Shown: in pieces, positions 1 to 6,123 of the stretch | Numbering within the stretch: position 1 is the stretch's first letter | How the letters are laid out: each line of letters opens with the position of its first letter | DNA from: Methylococcaceae bacterium NSP1-1 | GTDB taxonomy: Bacteria; Pseudomonadota; Gammaproteobacteria; Methylococcales; Methylomonadaceae | DNA length: 12,847 nt | Assembly: GCA_002256465.1 (NCBI GenBank) | Contig: NQJG01000018.1 | Span: 1-12,847, forward strand | Reading direction: 5' to 3' | Program-made: the position numbers and the translations under genes | The notes under the pieces: model-generated | Told to the model about the DNA's origin: nothing | Database searches by the model: none | What the model saw: only the letters and a program-made list of their open reading frames with translations

Positions 1-1619
1 AGCAACTCATCGTATAAAAACTTTTCAAAAGACAATGCCTTGTCTTTTGCGCTGAGTACTTTATCTTCAAACGACTTTAACTCCTCGGTAATGTAACGTT
101 CAGCGCCTTTTAAGGTCTGTTTGCGGGTGTAATGCGCGGGTACTTTTTCAGAGTGTAAATGAGAAATCTCAATATAATAGCCATGTACGCGGTTGTAATT
201 GACCTTTAGATTATTAATGCCGGTTGCCGCCTTTTCCCGGTTTTCCATGTCAAGCAAAAATTGATCTGCATTTTGGCTTAAATGTCGTAAATTATCCAGT
301 TCCTGATTATAGCCCGGTGCGATTACTCCGCCGTCTCGGATAAGCACCGGCGGATTATCAATGATGGCTTGTTGCAGCAGCTTTAATATCTCCGGCTGCT
401 CGCCAATTTTTATGCTGAGTTGGGCGAGTTGGAGGTTTTCACTGGTCGCCAGTACCTGTTGTAATACGGGTAACACCGCCAGGGTATTGCGCAATACCAA
501 TAAATCGCGTGGACGAGCTGATTTTAAGGCGATACGCGAACTAATTCTTTCAATATCGCCCACTTGTCGCAGGTGGGTTTGCACATTCTTATACACATTA
601 CCATTGAGTAATGTATCAACACAGGCGTAACGATTATTAAGAATGTGGTGATTGCGTAAAGGTCTATTGATCCAGCGCCTCAAACAGCGACTGCCCATGG
701 CGGTGGCGGTCTTGTCCAATACACCAAATAGCGTGTATTGCAGGTGTCCCGAGGGATGATAATCCAGTTCAAGATTGCGGCGGCTGGAAGCATCCAGCAA
801 AATGCTGTCATCACTGCTTTCTGTGCGGATGTTCTGAATATGAGGTAACGCGCCTTGCTGGGTATCTTTAACATAGAGCAATAAAGCGCCTGCTGCAGCA
901 ATGGCTGCGGGTAAGTTATCACAGCCAAAACCCTTTAAATCAAGCGTATTGAATTGTTTCAACACCTGTTGCCTGGCGCTTTCCGGGTCAAAATGCCAGG
1001 GTGGTCTTCTGCATAATCCGCTACGTTGTTGTAAGATTGAAGGCAACGGCCAGTCTTCGCTAAACAGCAACTCAGCTGGATTAAGGCGACTTAGTTCACT
1101 GAGTAACTGGTCTTCGGATGCCACCTGTTGCAAGACAAAGCGCCCGCTGGTTAAATCCAGGCTGGCAATGCCTTGCTGCGTTCCCAAGCTGGAGCTTGTG
1201 GACGAGCACACCGCGACCAACAGATTATCTTTCCGGTCTTCAAGCAAGGCTTCGTCCGTGACTGTGCCAGGTGTAACAATCCGCACAACTTTACGCTCGA
1301 CAGGGCCTTTAGATGTCGAGGGATCACCGATTTGTTCGCAAATGGCGATGGATTCACCATTTCTTAATAGTCTGGCAAGATAGCCCTCAGCAGCGTGATA
1401 GGGTATTCCTGCCATAGGAATCGGCAAGCCGGATGATTGGCCTCGACTGGTTAAAGTAATATCCAGTAATTGCGAGGCTTTTTTAGCATCATCAAAGAAC
1501 AGTTCGTAAAAATCCCCCATGCGATAGAATAAAAGGGTATCAGGGTGATCTGATTTGATGCGCAAATATTGCTGCATCATGGGTGTGTGCTGGTCGGCAG
1601 GTTTTTGTTTTATACTCAT
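1..1619 (-). CDS. mutS: DNA mismatch repair protein MutS, N-terminal 539 residues (C-terminus beyond left edge)
   Basis: MutS recognises mispaired or looped bases and recruits MutL. The reading frame is open from the ATG at 1619 to the window edge and translates as typical MutS. Residues 1-125 are the mismatch-binding domain, with the G-D-F-Y-E signature (F37 wedges into the mismatch, E39 contacts it). A connector domain follows (about 130-260), then the core/lever helices (from about 275) and the clamp (about 430-525, with [12 protein letters not shown]). The Walker ATPase domain and dimer end lie outside the window. I followed the frame along its length and saw no stop or shift. The start is set by family alignment (M-x-Q-Q-Y near residue 15); no clear Shine-Dalgarno precedes it. 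It is divergent from pncC with a 36-bp gap, so its promoter must overlap pncC sequence. Identity is very secure. Confidence 0.97.
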   Translation of the reverse strand, partial: MSIKQKPADQHTPMMQQYLRIKSDHPDTLLFYRMGDFYELFFDDAKKASQLLDITLTSRGQSSGLPIPMAGIPYHAAEGYLARLLRNGESIAICEQIGDPSTSKGPVERKVVRIVTPGTVTDEALLEDRKDNLLVAVCSSTSSSLGTQQGIASLDLTSGRFVLQQVASEDQLLSELSRLNPAELLFSEDWPLPSILQQRSGLCRRPPWHFDPESARQQVLKQFNTLDLKGFGCDNLPAAIAAAGALLLYVKDTQQGALPHIQNIRTESSDDSILLDASSRRNLELDYHPSGHLQYTLFGVLDKTATAMGSRCLRRWINRPLRNHHILNNRYACVDTLLNGNVYKNVQTHLRQVGDIERISSRIALKSARPRDLLVLRNTLAVLPVLQQVLATSENLQLAQLSIKIGEQPEILKLLQQAIIDNPPVLIRDGGVIAPGYNQELDNLRHLSQNADQFLLDMENREKAATGINNLKVNYNRVHGYYIEISHLHSEKVPAHYTRKQTLKGAERYITEELKSFEDKVLSAKDKALSFEKFLYDEL

Positions 1620-1655
1620 GGTTCTATTTTATCTGAAGTCGCACGGGGCCACATC

Positions 1656-2132
1656 ATGGATAATGAATTATTCGAACTTGCACAGCAACTGGGTCAGTTA
1701 TTAAAGTCGAAAGAGAAAAAAATAGCCACTGCCGAGTCTTGTACCGGTGGATGGATTGCTCAAATCATTACCGAGGTTTCGGGAAGTTCAGCCTGGTTTG
1801 ATCGGGGGTTTGTAACTTACAGTAATGCAGCAAAAATGCAAATGCTAGGTGTTAAACCCGAGACACTTGATAAATTCGGTGCGGTGAGCGCTCAAACGGC
1901 AACACAAATGGTCAATGGCGCTTTAGCCCATAGTGATGCAGATTGCGCCATTGCCGTGACTGGCATTGCAGGGCCGGACGGAGGCACAGCAGAAAAACCA
2001 GTAGGCACTGTATTTATTGCCTGGGCAGACAAAAACAAGGATGTTAAGGTGGTTCAAAAGAAATTAATGGGCAACAGGCATCAAATCAGAAGGCAAACGG
2101 TGAAAATTGCTCTTGAGGGGTTGGAGTTATGA
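1656..2132 (+). CDS. pncC: Nicotinamide-nucleotide amidohydrolase PncC (CinA C-terminal domain protein)
   Basis: This 158-residue protein is the stand-alone CinA C-terminal domain. The family deamidates nicotinamide mononucleotide to nicotinate mononucleotide, recycling the NMN released by DNA ligase into NAD synthesis. The nucleophile motif A-E-S-C-T-G-G has S28. Y55 and K60 follow in F-V-T-Y-S-N-A-A-K, at the spacing of the family's Ser-Tyr-Lys catalytic set. The later V-T-G-I-A-G-P-D-G-G loop is also characteristic. Length is normal. The frame is open upstream to a TTG at 1569, but that extension lies inside mutS and does not resemble the family, so the ATG at 1656 is chosen. The ribosome binding site is weak. 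pncC next to mutS is common in gammaproteobacteria; recA, often next in line, is absent here. Confidence 0.95.
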   Translation: MDNELFELAQQLGQLLKSKEKKIATAESCTGGWIAQIITEVSGSSAWFDRGFVTYSNAAKMQMLGVKPETLDKFGAVSAQTATQMVNGALAHSDADCAIAVTGIAGPDGGTAEKPVGTVFIAWADKNKDVKVVQKKLMGNRHQIRRQTVKIALEGLEL

Positions 2133-2144
2133 TAACAAAAAAGC

Positions 2145-2181
2145 TTAACCAGCAATCCTGGGAATGCTCGGTGTAGGTTAA
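2145..2181. terminator. Possible stem-loop between convergent pncC and the PA3496-family gene
   Basis: TTAACC (2145-2150) pairs with GGTTAA (2176-2181), and an inner AGCA (2151-2154) pairs with TGCT (2165-2168). The stem is interrupted and A+T rich, with a short T stretch further on (about 2190-2195). It sits where a terminator for pncC would be expected, but it is not a classical GC stem followed by a U tract. Confidence 0.25.
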
Positions 2182-2245
2182 ATATTGGATTTTTCAGCCA
2201 TATTTTCAGATTTAATACAGTATTGACTGCCTGATTTACTCACGA

Positions 2246-2476
2246 TCAGAAGCCAAATTCAGATTCATCAAAATCGTCGAATTGTTCTTTTAAACGCTTT
2301 TTTTCCCAATAGATTTCAATTTTTCTACGTGAATCTCTTTTGACGGTTTCTTCTTCAAGGCTTTCGGAAAGCGCTACAAAATCGCCACCTTCAAAAATAT
2401 CATCGTCGTCGGTATCAGTTTCCGGGTTATTTGGTGCGCTTGGTTTACTCGCTGATTTAGAAGATGCTTTAGTCAT
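2246..2476 (-). CDS. PA3496-family small acidic protein (putative envelope integrity)
   Basis: This is a 76-residue protein with no signal peptide and no membrane segment. The N-terminal third is low-complexity (Ser, Lys, Pro, Asn) and runs into an acidic stretch with four consecutive Asp (about residues 23-26). The C-terminal half contains S-R-R-K-I-E-I-Y-W-E-K-K-R-L-K-E-Q-F-D-D-F-D and ends F-G-F. The pattern R-R-K-(I/V)-E-x-Y-x-E-x-(K/R)-R-L is what I recall from the small PA3496 family named after a Pseudomonas gene; its mechanism is not known to me. A GAGAG ribosome binding site (minus strand, 2488-2484) lies 7 nt before the ATG, which supports the start. It converges on pncC and diverges from the FUN14-domain gene. 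Family membership is likely; the function in the family name is only a label. Confidence 0.75.
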   Translation of the reverse strand: MTKASSKSASKPSAPNNPETDTDDDDIFEGGDFVALSESLEEETVKRDSRRKIEIYWEKKRLKEQFDDFDESEFGF

Positions 2477-2592
2477 TTCTATACTCTCAATAAAAAATAC
2501 ATATTAAAATCGTAACATAGTCGTAATGTAAAGCAAAAAATAATATCCTTACATACTGAATCCTGGATCAATTCAGCATCAATTCGATATCA

Positions 2593-2619
2593 TGATTAAT
2601 CTTTGCAAAGCATTAATCA
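2593..2619. promoter_or_regulatory. 27-bp near-perfect palindrome in divergent spacer
   Basis: TGATTAAT (2593-2600) and ATTAATCA (2612-2619) are perfect inverted arms. They flank CTTTGCAAAG (2601-2610), itself a perfect palindrome; one extra C at 2611 breaks overall symmetry. It lies between the divergent PA3496-family and FUN14-domain genes, about 117 bp and 146 bp from their starts. It could be a dimeric repressor operator or a hairpin. No binding protein can be assigned from sequence. Confidence 0.45.
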
Positions 2620-2764
2620 CATGTTATTAAATAATGTGGCAGGGCAGGCATTGTGTAACATGAAACTTTACAACTTTGAATACCGGGTTACGCTACCATG
2701 GTCAATAAATGCTGTAAACCTGATTTAGATAAGCTAGATAAACAAATAAGGAAAAAGATCATTT

Positions 2765-3112
2765 ATGAAAAACAATCCAGTTGACGCAGTTTCTGCCGTC
2801 GATATCTTTTCTTCAGATTTTATGATTGGCAATGTTGGGACGCCATTTGTAATGGGCCTTGCGGTCGGCTATTTCGCTAAAAAAATGTTGCTCATGGCCT
2901 TGTTTCTGTGCGGTGGGGCAATCGTGTTACTGTTTGTTGGCGAATATTATGGTATCGCTGAAATTAATGATATAAATCTGCAAGAGGCAACTGATTCAGC
3001 AACTGACTTTGCAAAACAATCCGGTGATTTTCTGGTTAAACGCCTGTCGAGAATTACCAGCAAAGGCGTTAGTGCGGTGGGTGGTTTCTTTGTTGGGTGT
3101 AAGCTGGGTTAG
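2765..3112 (+). CDS. FUN14 domain-containing small membrane protein
   Basis: This 115-residue protein has a hydrophobic glycine-rich segment at about 25-37 (F-V-M-G-L-A-V-G-Y-F), then a K-K pair. A second membrane segment spans about 41-58, ending in E-Y-Y-G-I, and a soluble linker follows. The C-terminal glycine motif (G-G-F-F-V-G-C-K-L-G, 106-115) probably re-enters the membrane. This G-x-x-x-G-Y-x-x-K-K ... Y-x-G-I ... G-G-F-x-x-G order is the FUN14 pattern. In eukaryotes FUN14 proteins are mitochondrial outer-membrane proteins (FUNDC1 is a mitophagy receptor); bacterial members have no established role that I can cite. AAGGA (2748-2752) lies 12 nt before the ATG, slightly long. It is monocistronic and converges on the LysR-type gene. 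Family call is good; function unknown. Confidence 0.8.
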   Translation: MKNNPVDAVSAVDIFSSDFMIGNVGTPFVMGLAVGYFAKKMLLMALFLCGGAIVLLFVGEYYGIAEINDINLQEATDSATDFAKQSGDFLVKRLSRITSKGVSAVGGFFVGCKLG

Positions 3113-3156
3113 GTCTTCAGGTTATTACAAGATTTAAAGGTTTAATATTTTTTGGC

Positions 3157-4062
3157 TCATTCATCTGTCCTTCTGAATAACCATTCTCTTGCTTTTTCTG
3201 TGATAGCGGATACCGCAAGATGGGATGTTTTACGCTGTACTGAAATAGCATAGAAACGAATAATCAAATTCTGGGCGCGTCCAATTGGAATAACTGCATG
3301 CTTTTTTTCTAATTCTGTTTTGATAGCGGAGGGTGCGGCAAAAATACCGACACCTGCTTGACCAAACTCCTTCATTAATGCGCTATCATCAAACTCACCA
3401 ACAATGCATGGATGAATATGCAATTTATCAAACCATTGCTGCAGTTGAACCCTTATACCCGTTGCGTTGCCCGGCAATAAGAATGGAGCATTATTCAGGC
3501 ATCCCGGGAAGTCTTTTTTTAAAGTATCAGTTAGTTGCGGGGTAGCAAAAAAAGTAAGATCAGACTCTCCCAACGGGTGACTGAAACATTGGATATTAAT
3601 GTCTGGCGGTATAGCGCTATCGGATATGACCAGATCAAGTTTATGTAGTACAAGATCGCCCAGCAAGGTATTAAGATCATTTTCCTTACAGCAAATACGT
3701 ACTGATTCCGGTAAATGTAAGGCCGGCTCCAGGAGTCGATAAGCAATAGATTTAGGTACAACATCAACAATACCGACCTTGAACGTTAAGACTGTTTTTT
3801 CGGGTTGATTATGAATGGCATTTTGCAGTTCACTACCCAGGGAAAAAATTTCATCGGCATATGTTAAAACCATACGCCCTATATCCGTGAGTTCAAGATG
3901 ACGGCCTACGCGATCAAATAATGCCACGCCCAGAGATTCTTCCAGTAAACTCAGTTGCACGCTGATAGTTTGAGGAGTGAGGTTTAATTGCTCGCTGGCT
4001 TTAACTATACTTTTTTCGTTAGCAACCATCCAAAAATAGTGCAGGTGTTTGTAATTTATCAT
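3157..4062 (-). CDS. nhaR: LysR-family transcriptional regulator, NhaR-like
   Basis: This 301-residue LysR-type regulator has an N-terminal winged helix-turn-helix (about residues 1-60; I-N-Y-K-H-L-H-Y-F-W, L-N-L-T-P-Q-T-I-S-V-Q-L, F-D-R-V-G-R). The rest is a two-lobe effector-binding domain. It resembles E. coli NhaR in both parts: Y-F-W near the start, T-P-Q-T-I in the recognition helix, H-K-L-D-L-V-I-S-D, F-P-x-C-L, and G-E-F-D-D-S-A-L-M-K-E-F-G. E. coli NhaR activates nhaA in response to Na+; no nhaA is visible here, so the signal and targets may differ. The frame is open to a GTG at 4119, but the ATG at 4062 matches the family N-terminus (M-I-N-Y-K-H-L). No strong ribosome binding site precedes either. 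It is divergent from the HPF-like gene across a 180-bp A+T-rich spacer, suggesting regulation of itself or that neighbour. Confidence 0.88.
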   Translation of the reverse strand: MINYKHLHYFWMVANEKSIVKASEQLNLTPQTISVQLSLLEESLGVALFDRVGRHLELTDIGRMVLTYADEIFSLGSELQNAIHNQPEKTVLTFKVGIVDVVPKSIAYRLLEPALHLPESVRICCKENDLNTLLGDLVLHKLDLVISDSAIPPDINIQCFSHPLGESDLTFFATPQLTDTLKKDFPGCLNNAPFLLPGNATGIRVQLQQWFDKLHIHPCIVGEFDDSALMKEFGQAGVGIFAAPSAIKTELEKKHAVIPIGRAQNLIIRFYAISVQRKTSHLAVSAITEKAREWLFRRTDE

Positions 4063-4094
4063 GATGAAATAAATGCTCTGATATTTGATGAATA

Positions 4095-4155
4095 AATAAT
4101 TCGATGTGTTTACTAACACGAGCTATTTTAAAAGCGATAGTTCGAATAATTCGAT
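4095..4155. promoter_or_regulatory. Two 11-bp direct repeats in the nhaR/hpf divergent spacer
   Basis: AATAATTCGAT occurs exactly at 4095-4105 and again at 4145-4155, a 50-bp period (close to five helical turns). A related AATATTCGA sits at 4168-4176. The second copy is preceded by ATAGTTCG, so a TTCGAA palindrome forms at 4141-4146. They lie in the spacer between a LysR-type gene and its divergent neighbour, where such regulators usually bind. The proposal that NhaR binds here is inference. Confidence 0.4.
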
Positions 4156-4231
4156 CTAATTGTAAATAATATTCGACTTTTTATTTATTAAAAGCCGATG
4201 TAAGTTAAAGTTTCATTTTGAAGTAACCATC

Positions 4232-4236
4232 AGGAG
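4232..4236 (+). promoter_or_regulatory. Shine-Dalgarno site of the HPF-like gene
   Basis: AGGAG lies 6 nt before the ATG at 4243 and fixes that start. It is among the best ribosome binding sites in the window. Confidence 0.75.
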
Positions 4237-4242
4237 TAGATC

Positions 4243-4593
4243 ATGATAATTGATATTCAAGCCCGTAACTTTTCCTTGACTGAAGCACTACGTGGTTATG
4301 TCGTTAAACGCATCAACAGCGCTTTAACTGGCAATAACGATTATATCCAGCGTATTGTGGTACGTCTTTCAGATGTTAATGGCCCCAAAGGCGGTATTGA
4401 TAAACGCTGCCATATTCAGGTGGTTATTCCTCATCAGCCTGATGTGGTTATTGACGATGTTGAATGTAATCTCTATGCTGCCGTGGACATTGCAGCCAAT
4501 CGTGCGGGTTGCACGGTAAGCCGGCATGTTGCCAAATACCGGAGACATAATCGGTCAATGCGGTCATTTGATTCGAGCATGTCGCCTGTTTAA
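4243..4593 (+). CDS. HPF/RaiA (S30AE) family ribosome hibernation-type protein
   Basis: This 116-residue protein has the S30AE fold pattern. It starts with a first strand (I-I-D-I-Q-A-R-N-F), then the helix S-L-T-E-A-L-R-G-Y-V-V-K-R-I. Middle strands follow (R-I-V-V-R-L-S-D-V-N and C-H-I-Q-V-V-I-P). A second helix region reads L-Y-A-A-V-D-I-A-A-N-R-A-G-C-T-V-S-R. The tail is basic (K-Y-R-R-H-N-R). HPF and RaiA bind the 30S decoding channel and stabilise inactive ribosomes in stationary phase or stress. The protein lacks the long C-terminal dimerisation domain of long HPF. It is not beside rpoN or ptsN, where classical hpf sits, so it may be an additional S30AE paralogue. The conserved G-P-K-G-G-I-D-K-R-C segment (about 47-56) resembles the short HPF-like proteins found outside the rpoN locus. 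Family secure, exact role inferred. Confidence 0.85.
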   Translation: MIIDIQARNFSLTEALRGYVVKRINSALTGNNDYIQRIVVRLSDVNGPKGGIDKRCHIQVVIPHQPDVVIDDVECNLYAAVDIAANRAGCTVSRHVAKYRRHNRSMRSFDSSMSPV

Positions 4594-4617
4594 TAATTAT
4601 TCTGATCCTTTCTTCGA

Positions 4618-4654
4618 GAGGGGTTAGGCGCGATTATCGTAGCCAAAGCCCCTC
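4618..4654 (+). terminator. Stem-loop between the HPF-like gene and pycA
   Basis: GAGGGG (4618-4623) pairs with CCCCTC (4649-4654), and an inner GGC (4627-4629) pairs with GCC (4642-4644). No U tract follows directly; a TTTTT appears only at 4668-4672. It could be a terminator or attenuator for the HPF-like transcript, or a leader structure for pycA. Confidence 0.4.
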
Positions 4655-4689
4655 CATCAAGATAATATTTTTGGGATACTAATACATAA

Positions 4690-6108
4690 ATGTTACGCAA
4701 AATCTTAATCGCCAATCGTGGTGAAATTGCTGTCCGCATCATTCGCGCCTGTGCTGAAATGGGGATACGCTCAGTAGCTATCTATTCGGAAGCTGACCGA
4801 TTTGCCCTGCATGTTAAAAAAGCGGATGAATCCTACTGCATTGGTAGTGAACCTCTGGCGGGTTATCTTAACATCTATGGTTTGGTAAATCTTGCGGCAA
4901 CCACGGGGTGTGATGCTATTCATCCGGGTTATGGATTCCTTTCCGAAAATGCTCAATTTGCAAGAGCATGCAATGAACGCGGCATTATTTTTATCGGTCC
5001 TGAAGCGGATGTCATTTATCGTATGGGCGATAAAACCGAAGCCAGAAAGGCAATGATAGCAGCGGGTATTCCCGTCACGCCAGGTACTGAGGGTAATCTT
5101 GACAACATTGAAGAAGCATTGTCCGTTGCTGAAAAAATTGGTTACCCGGTTATGCTCAAAGCCACATCCGGTGGTGGTGGCAGAGGTATCAGACGGTGTG
5201 AGAGTGCCGATGAACTGCTAAGGAATTATCAGCGGGTTATTTCCGAAGCCACTAAGGCTTTTGGCAGCGCTGATGTATTTTTGGAAAAGTGCATAGTCAA
5301 TCCGCGGCATATTGAAGTACAGATTCTGGCAGACCATCATGGCAATACCATTCATCTTTACGAGCGCGACTGTTCAATTCAACGCCGTAATCAAAAATTG
5401 ATTGAAATAGCCCCGTCGCCACAACTGGATGAAGCGCAACGTCAGTACATCGGAGGATTGGCGGTGCTTGCCGCCAAGGCGGTTGGTTATACCAATGCCG
5501 GTACGGTGGAGTTTTTGCTTGATGATAACGACAGATTCTACTTTATGGAAATGAATACCCGTGTGCAAGTGGAGCATACGATTACTGAAACTATAACGGG
5601 CGTCGATATTATTGAAGAACAAATTCGGGTCGCTGCAAACTTGCCTCTACGTTTTAAACAGGAAGAGATAGGCAGGCGCGGTTATGCAATTCAGTTTCGG
5701 ATTAATGCGGAAGATCCGCAAAACAGTTTTTTGCCCAGTTTCGGTAAAATTTCCCGCTATTACGCGCCGGGTGGTCCAGGCGTGCGCACTGACACGGCTA
5801 TTTACACGGGATATGACATTCCGCCGTTTTATGATTCCATGGTTGCCAAGGTGATTGTCAGCGCGCATACCTGGGGCGATGTTATTAAACGTGGTGAGCG
5901 AGCCTTGCGCGACATGGGTTTATTCGGTATTAAAACGACCATTCCTTATTATCTGGAAATTCTGAGTCATCCGGAATTTTGTGCCGGCGTCTTTAATACC
6001 GGATTTGTCGAAAAGTACCCGGAGCTCATCAATTATTCAAATAAACCACGGCCTGAAATATTGGCCAGTGTTATCGCCGCTGTTATCGCGGCTCATACCG
6101 GTTTATGA
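4690..6108 (+). CDS. pycA: Pyruvate carboxylase subunit A (biotin carboxylase, ATP-grasp)
   Basis: This 472-residue biotin carboxylase carboxylates the biotin on its partner using ATP and bicarbonate. The N-terminal Rossmann-like lobe has I-A-N-R-G-E-I-A-V-R-I-I-R-A and the H78-P-G-Y-G-F-L-S-E-N loop. The ATP-grasp domain carries K157 just before the glycine-rich S-G-G-G-G-R-G-I loop (160-167). The catalytic E287-M-N289-T-R291-V-Q-V-E-H motif corresponds to E288/N290/R292 of E. coli AccC. The C-terminal domain is present and length is normal. The sequence alone does not separate AccC from PycA. The pycB gene 15 bp downstream and the lack of accB upstream favour pyruvate carboxylase. The ribosome binding site is weak (GGGA, 4673-4676), while a stem-loop lies in the leader. 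Expected product: cytosolic biotin carboxylase of anaplerotic oxaloacetate synthesis. Confidence 0.92.
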   Translation: MLRKILIANRGEIAVRIIRACAEMGIRSVAIYSEADRFALHVKKADESYCIGSEPLAGYLNIYGLVNLAATTGCDAIHPGYGFLSENAQFARACNERGIIFIGPEADVIYRMGDKTEARKAMIAAGIPVTPGTEGNLDNIEEALSVAEKIGYPVMLKATSGGGGRGIRRCESADELLRNYQRVISEATKAFGSADVFLEKCIVNPRHIEVQILADHHGNTIHLYERDCSIQRRNQKLIEIAPSPQLDEAQRQYIGGLAVLAAKAVGYTNAGTVEFLLDDNDRFYFMEMNTRVQVEHTITETITGVDIIEEQIRVAANLPLRFKQEEIGRRGYAIQFRINAEDPQNSFLPSFGKISRYYAPGGPGVRTDTAIYTGYDIPPFYDSMVAKVIVSAHTWGDVIKRGERALRDMGLFGIKTTIPYYLEILSHPEFCAGVFNTGFVEKYPELINYSNKPRPEILASVIAAVIAAHTGL

Positions 6109-6111
6109 CAT

Positions 6112-6116
6112 AAGGA
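6112..6116 (+). promoter_or_regulatory. Shine-Dalgarno site of pycB
   Basis: AAGGA lies 7 nt before the pycB ATG at 6124, in the 15-bp gap after the pycA stop. This supports co-transcription and the chosen start. Confidence 0.7.
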
Positions 6117-6123
6117 AAAACCC

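Noticed and set aside
1569..1655. N-terminal extension of pncC from a TTG
   Set aside because: The extra 29 residues lie partly inside mutS and do not resemble the family; the ATG at 1656 gives the normal length.
2698..2784. A 28-codon ORF overlapping the start of the FUN14-domain gene
   Set aside because: No ribosome binding site and no recognisable pattern; the highly charged peptide looks incidental, although coupling cannot be excluded.
4063..4119. Longer N-terminus of the NhaR-like protein from a GTG at 4119
   Set aside because: The added 19 residues are not typical of LysR regulators; M-I-N-Y-K-H-L at 4062 aligns with the family start.
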